This document shows positions 1-9,716 of a stretch of 64,000 nucleotides of DNA, in pieces (within the stretch, counting starts at the first letter, position 1; every line of letters starts with the position of its first letter). The notes below the pieces were generated by a model. That model made no database searches. It saw only the letters and a list, made by a program, of their open reading frames with translations, and had not been told where the DNA came from. The position numbers and the translations under genes are program-made. Source of the DNA: Homarus americanus (lineage: Eukaryota; Arthropoda; Malacostraca; Decapoda; Nephropidae); NCBI RefSeq assembly GCF_018991925.1, contig NW_024737068.1:361235-425234 (forward strand). Reading direction: 5' to 3'.

Positions 1-26
1 AATGAATTGTATTCAACACGTTTGAC
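1..26 (+). repeat. 26-bp direct repeat bounding the BEL/Pao remnant (left copy)
   Basis: The first 26 bases recur exactly 4.4 kb downstream, inside the LTR-like region. The match begins at base 1, so it may extend to the left beyond the window. Base 27 onward is unrelated to the downstream copy and leads directly into pol-like sequence. I infer that this is the edge of a 5' LTR fused by deletion to the pol gene, but the left flank needed to prove it is not visible. Confidence 0.5.
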
Positions 27-577
27 AAGATGTGCCACAGGCCCTGGTACCCTTGGAGGTCAGAGCAGGAAGGGATGGAATGCCATTCGCCATAAAAACG
101 CGACTGGGTTGGACAGTGAATTGACCTGTGGGGCACCAAGACGCACAAGGAGTTTGCATGTCAGGATGCCTGATGACCGAAACTGTCGTGAGTCCTGAAA
201 CCCGTCTGGAAAGACAAGTTAAACTTTTTTGGGAGCTGGAAAGTGGGGACACAGGAGCCTTGCAGTCAGCAGCTCATTCACTTGAGGACAATAGAGTGTT
301 GAGGTTATGGTCAGAGACAGGCATCAAAACTAATGGTCATTACCAATTTCCCATACCGTTCCGTAATGAGAACACGGAACTCCCAAACAACAAGGCCGTG
401 GCGGAACGCCGACTAGATGGGCTTCGAAGGAGACTATCCAAGGACGCTCGGCTGCGACAAGGATACGTAGAGGAAATAAATAAACTGCTTGCTGAAGGAT
501 ATGCTGAATCAGTGCCTAAGTGCCAGTTGGAGTCTGATACTGGACTGGTCTGGTATCTGCCTCATCACCCGGTGTTG
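27..577 (+). pseudogene. BEL/Pao pol remnant: protease-linked (A17/DUF1758-type) region up to the RT N-terminus
   Basis: In the forward frame near bases 82-135 the translation gives a run of the type TRLGWTVN-stop-PVG. This corresponds to the LGW.V.GP motif that follows the peptidase region of BEL/Pao polyproteins, and the glycine codon has become TGA. A longer open stretch then reads as the linker before the reverse transcriptase (LERQVKLFWELES, then WYLPHHPVLNP), which is typical of Pao pol. Gag, the leader and most of the protease are absent, because the window starts at what may be a deletion junction. The gene is dead: an in-frame stop precedes the open stretch, and a solo LTR splits it just after the VLNP motif. 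Confidence 0.7.
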
Positions 578-582
578 AACCC

Positions 583-1158
583 TGTTAACGCTCATAGGAG
601 CGTTATTGGTTTGTTGCTGGAGAAATAAACCCTCAACGTTGACTCGTACCATATAATTCGGTCAAAACCTGTTAAAAAACATTTCTCATATAACAAATGG
701 TGTTATCTCAGGACATAGTATGAATGATACAATCAATATACAGTACATAGCCTGTTAACATCTTAAATATAACTCGCATGTTATAACTATTGATACAGGA
801 GACAATTGGTATAATATGATCAAACTGCAGTACACAAATATACTTATTAAAGTTATTTAGAGTTTCTTAGCAGATTCTAATACTTCACGATCACTCACGT
901 TTTAGGGTCTAGTGGTCTGAACCAACGTGTTGTCTGTCCTGTAGAAATCAGTAGACTACCCTCGAGGGCAATCTCAGCCCGGAGGCGAGGGCCATATGTT
1001 TTCGTATTGAAACACCTCAGCAGATTGGTCAGCAAATTCGTTGTCAACACTATATCTCTTATCTCATCCCCCCTCTCTCTCTCTCTCGCCTAGTTTATCT
1101 TATTATGGTTATCCCTCTCTTTCTCTCTCTTCTAGCTTATCTTACTGTGGCGGTAACA
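583..1158 (+). mobile_element. Solo LTR (576 bp) inserted in the Pao pol gene, with 5-bp target duplication
   Basis: The insert begins TGTTAACGC and ends GCGGTAACA, so it has the TG...CA ends of an LTR with short imperfect inverted termini. It is flanked on both sides by AACCC (578-582 and 1159-1163). Removing it rejoins the pol reading, VLNP to NKPNKVRIVFDCAAK, which is the expected start of the reverse transcriptase. There is no internal retroelement sequence, so this is a solo LTR left by recombination between two LTRs. A CT-rich block lies near its 3' end. The family is not identified; a 5-bp duplication fits Gypsy or BEL/Pao elements. Confidence 0.85.
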
Positions 1159-1993
1159 AACCCAAATAAGCCAAACAAAGTGCGCATAGTTTTTGACTGT
1201 GCAGCCAAACACAAAAGGAGTCCTGTTTAGGTTTCGCCAAGGACCTACAGCCATCATGGCAGATGTGGAGGCTATGTACCATCAAATCCATGTAGCGCCA
1301 GAACATCGAGATGCGTTAAGATTCCTCTGGTGGGAGAATGGGGACCTGAGTAGAGAGCCAGTAACTTACAGGATGAAGGTGCACATCTTTGGTGGGGTGT
1401 GGGGCCCTTCATGTGCAACTTGCGCTCTCCGGCGCACATTCCAAGACCACAGATCCGAGTTTCCCGACATGGTGGCGCAAGAGGAAGTCAACTTCTACGT
1501 TGACGACCTGCTCATGTTGCTGGACTCATCAAATGAAGCATGAATGTTAGCGTGTCAGCTTCGAAGACTGTTGGCGTGTGGAGGATATCGGTTAACTAAG
1601 TGGGCCAGTAATCACAAAGGAGTGTTGGCTACCATCCCACCGGAGAGGCAAAATGCACTGAAGGAAATTGATCTGAGGCAAGACAAATTGCCAATGGAGC
1701 GAGCCCTGGGGGTTAGGTGGCTCTTGGAAGGTGATCAGCTCGTCATCAAGGTGCAACCAAACTCAAGGTCAGCGACCAGGAGAGGAGTACTAAACCTGGT
1801 CAGTTCTATTTATGACCCACTGGGGTTCGTGGCCCCATTCATCATCAGTGCTAAAATATTTCAGTGTGAATGCAGGCGTCGATTAGGGTGGGACGAACCT
1901 TTGTCGGCTGTTAATCACACGACCTGGAGCACCTGGCTAGGAGAACTGGCCCACCTTAAGTGTACCCAGATGCTTAAAAACAGCATGTGCTAA
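1159..1993 (+). pseudogene. BEL/Pao reverse transcriptase remnant
   Basis: The frame carries VRIVFDCAAK, then DVEAMYHQI with the first catalytic aspartate of the palm, and FYVDDLL (YVDD box at 1496-1507). The Pao-typical SIYDPLGFVAPF segment follows further on. These are the expected landmarks of a BEL/Pao RT in the expected order. The main frame is broken by a TGA at 1541-1543 right after the YVDD region and closes at 1993. An additional stop or frame slip occurs near 1220, where the early motif and the later palm motifs lie in different frames. It is non-functional. Confidence 0.9.
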
Positions 1994-2009
1994 AGAAATC
2001 ATCTCAGCA

Positions 2010-2624
2010 CAGTTGCACACCTTCTGCGATGCATCGCAGGCTGCTTACGGTGCGGTGACCTATCTGAGAATGGTAGACTCTGGCGGAAGTATCCAGTGCT
2101 CTTTCGTGTACTGACGGGCCAAGCTGGCCCCACTCAAGCAACTGACAATACCAAGGCTGGAACATTGTGCAGCTGTCCTGGCAGTGAACGCTGATCGAAT
2201 GATTCGCCGAGAAATGACCATGACCATTCACGAATCTTATTTTTGGACGGATAGCATGCTAGTCTTGCAGTACATCGCCAATTCGAGCAGACGATTTCAA
2301 ACGTTTGTAGCCAACAGGATAGCAGTCTTACAAGAGCTGTCAAGAACTGACCAGTGGAGACATGTCAGCACATCGCTGAATCCAGCAGATGGTGCAACTA
2401 GGGGATTACCTGTCCTGGACCTGGTTGCAGGATCTCGGTTGATACGAGGTCCTGACTTTCTACTCAGTGTTGAAGAACGGTGGCCAAAGGGAAAGGAACT
2501 GCCAGCAGTTCTGAACGACTTACTGGAGGTGAAAGGAGAAGTACACCAGAGATCTGTAGTTGCACGTGTTCGTGTTCTGGGTATTAAGTTCTATATACAG
2601 GAGCGAACACAAACACCTGTATAG
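2010..2624 (+). pseudogene. BEL/Pao RNase H-like remnant, truncated before integrase
   Basis: The reading FCDASQAAYGAVTYL, then LAPLKQLTIPRLE, then a WTDS motif and WRHVSTSLNPADGATRG is the characteristic RNase H-like block that follows the Pao RT. It is shifted in frame relative to the RT and has an in-frame TGA near 2112. The frame ends in an EVK...RVRVLGIKF segment, where the element should continue into the zinc-binding HHCC and rve integrase core. None of that follows. Confidence 0.85.
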
Positions 2625-2639
2625 TTTTTTGTAGGTTTT

Positions 2640-2927
2640 TTGTACCTCCCTCAACCCAGAACTCGACAAGTGCATTTCAGACCACGGAGCAACTTTCGCC
2701 CTGGTGACCTAATCATTATAGCAGAAGTAAATAGTCCACGCAACAAATGGCACCTTGGTCGAGTGATGGAAGTCAAGGCTGGCGAGGATGGACTTGTCCG
2801 ACAGGCAGTGGTTAAGACGACGACGTCCACAATGCTGCGACCTGTGACAAAATTATGCTTGTTGGAGGGAGCAATGGAAAGGGTTGACGGAGTCGGCCAG
2901 GAGAATGAATTGGGTATCCACACATGA
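2640..2927 (+). pseudogene. BEL/Pao C-terminal DUF5641 fragment
   Basis: About 95 codons read YLPQPRTRQ..., NFRPGDLIII, W.LGRVMEVKAGEDGLVRQAVVKT and MLRPVTKLCLLE. This matches the DUF5641 domain at the end of BEL/Pao polyproteins. It starts only about 15 bases after the RNase H-like frame closes, so roughly the whole integrase core (normally several hundred codons) has been deleted. The frame closes normally with a stop codon. Confidence 0.85.
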
Positions 2928-2974
2928 AGACAGTGATGTCCGAACGTCAAAGGACCGAGATGTTCTAAGGAGCT

Positions 2975-3915
2975 GATAAGTACCACTAGCCTGAGGGCAG
3001 CGACAGTCACAAGAACGTGACAAAATTAAAATTGAATACCACCAGCCTGAGGGCAGCATAGTCACGAGAACGTGACAAAATTAAAGTTAAATACCACCAG
3101 CCTGAGGGCGGCATAGTCACGAGAACGTGACAAAATTAAAGTTAAATACCACCAGCCTGAGGGCAGCATAGTCACGAGAACGTGACAAAATTAAAGTTAA
3201 ATACCACCAGCCTGAGGGCAGCATAGTCACGAGAATGTGATAAAATTAAAGTTAATACCACCAGCCTGAGGGCAGTATGGTCACAAGAATGTGATAAAAT
3301 TAAAGTTAAATACCACCAGCCTGAGGGGCAGCATGGTCACAAGAATGTGACAAATTAAAGTTAAATACCACTCAGCCTGAGGGCAGCATGGCTACAAGAA
3401 CGTGATAAAAATTAAAAGTTGAATACCATCAGCCTGAGGGCAGCATGGTCACAAGAACGCAGATACAAATTAAAGAAATACCACCAGCCCGAGGGCAGCA
3501 TAGTCACAAGAACGTGACAAAATTGTGCTGAATACCATCAGCCTGAGGGCAGCATGGTCACAAGAATGTGATAAAATTAAAGTTAAATACCACCAGCCTG
3601 AGGGCAGCATAGTCACAAGAACGTGACAAAATTAAAGTTGAATACCACCAGCCTGAGGGCAGCATGGTCACGAGAATGTGATAAAATTAAAGTTAAATAC
3701 CACCAGCCTGAGGGCAGCATAGTCACAAGAACGTGACAAAATTAAAGTTGAATACCACCAGCCTGAGGGCAGCATGGTCACAAGAATGTGATAAAATTAA
3801 AGTTAAATACCACCAGCCTGAGGGCAGCATAGTCACAAGAACGTGACAAAATTAAAGTTGAATACCATCAGCCTGAGGGCAGCATGGTCACAAGAACGTG
3901 ACAAAGCATTAAGTA
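2975..3915 (+). repeat. 55-bp tandem array, about 17 units
   Basis: The unit contains ACCACCAGCCTGAGGGCAGC and GAACGTGACAAAATTAAAG and repeats about every 55 bases with small indels. In the last third, two unit types alternate: one with CATAGTC...GAACGTGAC...GTTGAA, the other with CATGGTC...GAATGTGAT...GTTAAA. This makes a dimeric higher-order repeat of about 110 bp. The array sits between the end of pol and the LTR-like region, so it behaves as an expansion of the element's 3' non-coding DNA. Confidence 0.9.
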
Positions 3916-4461
3916 TCAAAGGCCTGACATGGTTTTGAGCATGAACGCTCAACGGAGTGAGTGTTACCGCAAGCAGCAAACACATAAACAAACATTATGT
4001 TAGGCTGTAAGTCATGTCATGTTTATTGGGTGTGCCTGCCCGTATGCAGTATGTAGAGTCCGAAGATGGTGAAGATGAGAGGCCCAGAAGGAGGTTGGAG
4101 TGTGTGAAGGGAGTTTGTTTATGTATAATTATAATCACCTGACTCAGCCATAGCCGACCAGCCAGGGGGCCAGGCAATAGGGTGGGCATTTCAGTATAGC
4201 TACCCATATCTTAGAGGCAACACCTAACCTGGTTTCTCTCTAGACTTTCAACACGTAAGTTTAACTAGTACTTATTGTGTACACAGGTAGACTGTGTCCA
4301 TTGCATCATTTATCAGTGTGACAATATAGAATTATGGCAAATTGAGTACTCATAGTAAGTGTTAAGATTAGATTAATTACATAGCCATGATTGTTATGTA
4401 AATATATATTGGATTAAACACTTATGTAGGAGTGCCTATGTATGACTTATTTGAAATACTA

Positions 4462-4487
4462 AATGAATTGTATTCAACACGTTTGAC
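4462..4487 (+). repeat. 26-bp direct repeat bounding the BEL/Pao remnant (right copy)
   Basis: This is an exact copy of the 26 bases that open the window. It lies within the candidate 3' LTR and continues into sequence not found at the left copy. A related shorter motif, TTCAACACGT, occurs about 230 bp upstream. Confidence 0.5.
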
Positions 4488-5008
4488 CGAATTATAATGT
4501 TCTAGTATGTAGTGATAGGTTGTCAGACCACAGCTTACATCTCAGAAACAGGCCAGACTTGACCCGACATTAGGGAGGTCAAGTGTAGGGTAACTCTCAC
4601 GGCTGACCAAGGGTTATAAATCAGCCAGGCTCCCCTCCCATGTCACACATGTAAGGGGGCACCGGCTCACCGCAGAAGTCCAGACCTGACCCTACATTAG
4701 CGAGGGCAAATGTAAGGAGACCCTTCGCCGCCCCCCCCCCCGATCGGCTCAACCTGATGGCTCGCCTCCCAATATATAGGACGTCCTAGTCCTCCCTCTG
4801 CCCCAGACAGAGATAGAGAGAGTGTGTCTTGTAACCAAGAAGGGCCAGCTACCACGTCCCGAGTCCCGCTCGTAGCCCTCCCTCAGGGGAGCGGCGAGCT
4901 AGAGAGAGACAGAGAGACACACAGGGATCAGAGGAGGAGGTCCACCACAGCCGAGTCCCGCTCACGGGAGGAGAGTCATGCAGGACTTCCCTCCCCGACT
5001 TCCCTCCG

Positions 5009-5170
5009 GTGTCCCAGCTAAGCAGTCGCCCTCTCGACACACCGGTGCCCAGCTAAGCAGTCGCCCTCTCAACACACCGGTGCCCAGCTAAGCAGTCGCC
5101 CTCTCGACACACCGGTGCCCAGCTAAGCAGTCGCCCTCTCGACACACCGGTGCCCAGCTAAGCAGTCTCC
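5009..5170 (+). repeat. 35-bp tandem repeat, 4.5 units
   Basis: The unit GCCCAGCTAAGCAGTCGCC plus CTCTCGACACACCGGT is repeated almost perfectly four times with a partial fifth copy. It lies inside the LTR-like region, downstream of the TATA-like sequence. Confidence 0.95.
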
Positions 5171-5550
5171 CATAGAGACAACCCAGGACCACCTGCTAGG
5201 CCTCCCCTAGGTCACGTGAGTGTTTGTCAGAGCTTTCCATGGGATGAGTTACTTACGTGGGAAGTGTATTCATTTCATGTTCGTGTCCGAGAATCAGAGT
5301 GTCTAGTAACGTAATATTATGTCCTAGTAACGTAAATATAATGTCCTAGTAACTTCAATAGAAGGTGTTATTAATGTGTCCATGTCATGTTCGTAATTAA
5401 TAAAGAGTTGTAACGAAGCCGTGTTTGAGAAGTCGCCCTTAAGACGTAATAGATGTGTATTGACATATAAGATACGATAAGTGTAAATATCTATCACGAG
5501 CACGCTACCAAAGTCTTCCTCTCTTTTATACTCTTATACTATCAATATTC

Positions 5551-7773
5551 TACCTATATGTAATCTTCTTCTTGTGAGATTTGTCTCATTACAAGTACAA
5601 CGTCACAAGTCTCATTCATCCTTTAACCGCCCTCAATGACATACCATCAATAGTTATTTTAGATTGTCATTCGATATGTGTTCTGTCATTCTGTTATGAA
5701 ATTTGTCAAATAGGTATGTAACAATGTCTCAACTTATATGTGAAAAAGGTGTACTTGTCAACAGTGTGTAACGGAGACGTGAACGACCGTCTGCTAATTA
5801 AGGTATTCATTTTAGGTTAGGTTAGTTTAGGTTGGTTTTTGAGTTAAGCAACGTGTTTTTCCGACTCGAGAACCATATTGGTCTAAAATGCAAATTTAAC
5901 CTGCCCTGATTTACGCAGCTCACACTCTACTCTGAAGTGGTAAGTAAAGACATTTTGGGTTAAGATTGGAAAAGGTCAACCACGGCACTATATTGATTTA
6001 TATATCGGGGGATAGAACAAAACAAAAAATTGCGTTTTCACCAAAAATGTATATTTTTCGAGTTTTTCTGACTTCTATTTCAGGTTAGGTTCTTTAAGTT
6101 CCTTTGTTTTTTCTTTTGTATTTTGGGGTAGGTTAGGTTAGGTTTACACACAGGGAGGTCCAGTTTAGGTCAGGTCCGTCTGGTTTCTCGTTAGGTTAGG
6201 GATGTATACTGATTGATATATGAGAGGCGTTAGGTGTTTGATCTTTTTGTTTGGGAAAATTTATTTCCTCCGCTATTTTTGGGATGTTTTTGATAAACTG
6301 AGGAACTTTAGTTCAGTCGAAAAATTTCCTAACTGCTCCTTAACCCAGACGCCTGTTCTTAACATTATACTCTTTAAAAGTTTCCTGTAACAGTTAAGTT
6401 AGGTTAAGTTTCGTCATTTTTTTTGCGTTTTTTACCCCACAATTTCCCTCTACTTAAAAATCCTACCAACTTTGTGTGATCACAATTGCAGTTTTTAAGT
6501 AAAATCGATAAGTAAAAATAACTCAAAATATATAAATTTCCGACGAAAACGCTTTAGTAAAATATTTTTTGCCCGAACCCCCTATATACAAATCATTATA
6601 GAGTTCCATGTTTGATCTGTTCCAAATCTTTATCCATATTTGTTTTCAATATCAATGTAATAAAAATAAAATTCTTAGAAAGTTTGTAATGCTGAAGGAA
6701 ATGTGGGAGGGGGGAGGAGAAGATGCGAGGTGGAGGGAGGAGCGGGAGGAATTTGAGGTATAATCTTGTCTGACTGTTCTTGGTTAATATTGGTGATAAT
6801 AGTGTGGCGAACAAAGGGTATAGAGGAAGTGAATGTACTGTTAAGAAGACGGTCATCATCATCTGTGTCCGTTCACGATTTTTTTGGTAATTATACTAAT
6901 TTATATTTCATTGGCATACAGTTTTTATTTTTTCCCATCGCGGAGTTTCCCGTTGCAAGTTGTGGGAGGGTAACCGTTGCTTCTCCCCTTGATCAGGTTA
7001 GGTTAGGATATCTTCATTTCATTATTAAGACACATATAATGGATGCTTGCCTCAATGCAGTCAATATTTAATACTTCTTGTGACGCTCCATTCGTCTTTC
7101 AGTCACAGCACGAGTATGGATGCCAAGTTCTTTTACTATATTTGTATGTTGCTCACTGCTTATAATTTATTTATAACAAAAACTTTTTCAAATTTATACC
7201 ATTATTGCACTGTGTAGTCATACCAGACTTTGCTTTGCTTATGACGTCATTTATTCTTATATTTGAGTTGCGTATCAGTTGTGCCGTAGATTTGCGTATG
7301 CACGGCGAGCGCCATCTGTGGCTAAGGCAATATCAAGGTCCATTTAGTTTAAAGCCTCGTAGCCAGAGGGCGGACAGAATATTGAAGCAGGTCACCGGGC
7401 TTTTGTGGGTGACTACACTGGCAACCTATCAAGAAACTTTCTCTTATATGAACAAGTCTTGTCTGTGTCATTTATTCACATGAAAACGTTCTGAGGACGC
7501 CACTTGATCAGGTAAACAAAGATCGCTGTTTAAACCAACTTCATCATCGGCTCCTTATATTTTGACGAAAAGCTGGAGACCTGAATAGATAAAGTGATAT
7601 TCCTTCGCCTGATTTCCTATCTTCTTGAGGTAGGAAACAAGTTTTCTACCATTAATATTGCTCATTAGATCGCTAGATAACCCGGGCGGCTGTTCTTAAT
7701 TTTACAGCAGACACAGACCAAAGTTAACAGTGTTCGATGGTTTAGTCTGGAATATTTGACGCTGAATTTTATG
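5551..7773. other. AT-rich low-copy DNA without a supportable gene
   Basis: Only short open frames occur. Small TTAGGTTAGG tracts lie near 5815, 6080, 6135, 6195 and 6995. A T-rich stretch surrounds 6050-6560. A frame of about 90 codons near 7205-7483 has no recognisable motif, and I do not call it a gene. Confidence 0.5.
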
Positions 7774-7919
7774 GATCACATGAAGACTCACCACCCCAGC
7801 CTATTTCACAAAGATTAACCTCTCTAAACCTAACCTAACCAAACCAAACCCCCCAAATAGTGTAAGGGTGGTTAATCTTTTAAGTGAAATAAGCTGGGGT
7901 GGAGATTCTTCAGGTGATC
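7774..7919. mobile_element. Foldback/MITE-like inverted-repeat element, cleanest copy (146 bp)
   Basis: The left arm runs GATCACATGAAGA ... CACCCCAGCCTATTTCAC ... GATTAACC. The right arm is its inverted counterpart, GGTTAATCTTTTAAGTG, then AATAAGCTGGGGTGGAG, then CTTCAGGTGATC. The arms are about 50 bp each and the centre is CCTAACCTAACC-like. No coding capacity is present. Arms of the same kind recur elsewhere in the window around TTAGG arrays, which argues for a dispersed family rather than a chance palindrome. Confidence 0.75.
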
Positions 7920-9371
7920 AAATTTTACTTCATATTTGAATTTTGTCGAGTTATACAATTGATGTATTATTAATGGATATGGAATTAGCTTCTGTTTATA
8001 AAGAACATTTTGACGAGGGAGAAATATTAAAAAAAATGCCTATAAACTGAACAATTACCTACAGTTTTCGATATTATTGTAAGGTTTCAATGTACAGTAA
8101 ATAACAAAAAATCGTATCTTATTTTTTTATATTTGAGGATTTATATTGTTGAAGAAAAGTTGTTGGTTTCCTTTAATTAAAATGTATGAATTCAGTTGCA
8201 ATTATAAAAAAAAAGTGTTGTATACGTTGATCTCATAAGTTAAGTCGTGTAACTGTGGTGGTTGAGTCGAGCCGATGTTTTGTTCCAACACTATCTTAGA
8301 AGTGACGATTGAGCCTTTGGGTATAATTTATTCTTTTAAAATGAAAACATGGAATTAATTTTATTGGGAACAACACCTTTCTCTAATTTGTGGATATGAT
8401 GTTACATTAGTAGTTACTCTTGTATTATTCAGTTTTCAATATTTCTGGAACACCCGATTTACACACAATATACCAATACAAGTAACACGTGTTCTAACAT
8501 GGTTTACCAGACAGTATGATGAGAGTATCCTGAAAAATACATTACAGTACATATAATACAGTTTCGGACGGAGACAACTTAAAAAAAAAAGACGATTTGT
8601 TGTGTAAAAAAATTGCTCGCAGTGCACCACGAAATTACGCTGGGGAATCTGGTATTACGATAATTTTGTAAATGAGAAGAAACCGGTTTAACCACAAAAA
8701 AATAGTAGTTTAACGAAATGATGAGGGAATATTAAAAAAAAAAGACTATTAAAGCCGATTAATAAGATATTTATCTTTGGAACAAGATATCGTAGCACAT
8801 AAACATTACGTTCTTCCCACGCTTGAACAAACACGACTCATCCACAGTTCATTATATTTTGATAACAACGTGTTACTGTGTTTAAAAGTTTTCGTAATTC
8901 AATATCTATTAACACACGACCTGAATTAATTAGAATGTATCATTTTTCTTTATGATAAAACAGTTATGGTAAAACAGAATTAAGTATTACTAAAAGACGA
9001 CGGGGATATAATGAGCTATACGGTAAGAATCATCTTGGAGTTATCTAAAAGGGTAATTTTATTAACAGAAATGCTCTCTTATTACGGGTCACCATGAAAG
9101 GGAGGAGGAAGCTCTCAGTATACACGAGTTTCAGTAATCACCAAACTCCAGGGAAACAGGATCTGTTTTTTCAGTTTCAGCCAGTGAGAGAGAGAAGGGG
9201 GGGGGGGGCAACTGATAGCTTCCGGTTTAACGGGAGAAACTATAAGGATCTTTTATCAATATTTGTTGTATAGTTGTGAGACTTTAATGACGTGGTGTTT
9301 GTTTACAGCGACTTGTGTTATAGTTGTTACGTTTGATCTGCTTCCCTGGGTGACTCTGGTGCACACGCTTC
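7920..9371. other. AT-rich low-copy DNA, nothing recognised
   Basis: There are A- and T-runs, no convincing open frame, no tRNA-like B box and no tandem array. A short poly-G run occurs near 9200. Confidence 0.5.
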
Positions 9372-9374
9372 TTG

Positions 9375-9690
9375 CCCACTCATATTAAAAGAGCTATTCG
9401 CCCACTCATACATGTCCATTACCCACTCAGATACATGTCCCTCGTACACTTACATACTCGCCCTTTGCCCACTCATATGCTCGCCCTTCGCTACTCAAAT
9501 ATACGAACTTTATCCACTCAAATACACGCCCTCATCCACCCCACTCAGATTCACATCATTCACCCACTCAAATTTATACGCCCTTCGCCGCCCACTCTTA
9601 CACATGCCCACGTCTACACACGCCCGCAATTGCCCACGCCCTTGTCCACACATGCCCGCAATTACCCACGCCCTCTCTCTTCCCGTCTTC
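9375..9690 (+). repeat. Degenerate tandem repeat of CCCACTCA-type units
   Basis: Diverged units of about 20-30 bp contain CCCACTCA followed by AATACACGCCCTT-like sequence. The repeats become CCACGCCC-rich near the right end. The open frames here are stop-poor repeat readings and not genes. Confidence 0.7.
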
Positions 9691-9716
9691 TTGACATATG
9701 ATGTAATGTCATGTAG

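Larger units (their letters stand above)
3998..5550 (+). repeat. LTR-like region (candidate 3' LTR, right boundary uncertain)
   Basis: The segment follows the Pao pol remnant and begins TGTTAGGCTG. It holds the second copy of the 26-bp repeat, two related blocks of about 50 bp (near 4555 and 4680) that look like a duplicated upstream control region, TATA-like sequences (TTATAAAT near 4613 and ATATATAGG near 4772) and an AATAAA at 5399-5404. This order fits U3, R and U5. I cannot fix the 3' end, and it could equally be a shorter LTR ending TTCAACA near 4479 followed by other DNA. Confidence 0.4.

Noticed and set aside
7205..7483. 92-codon frame in low-copy DNA
   Set aside because: No recognised motif, no splice or promoter context, and of a length expected by chance in a window this size.
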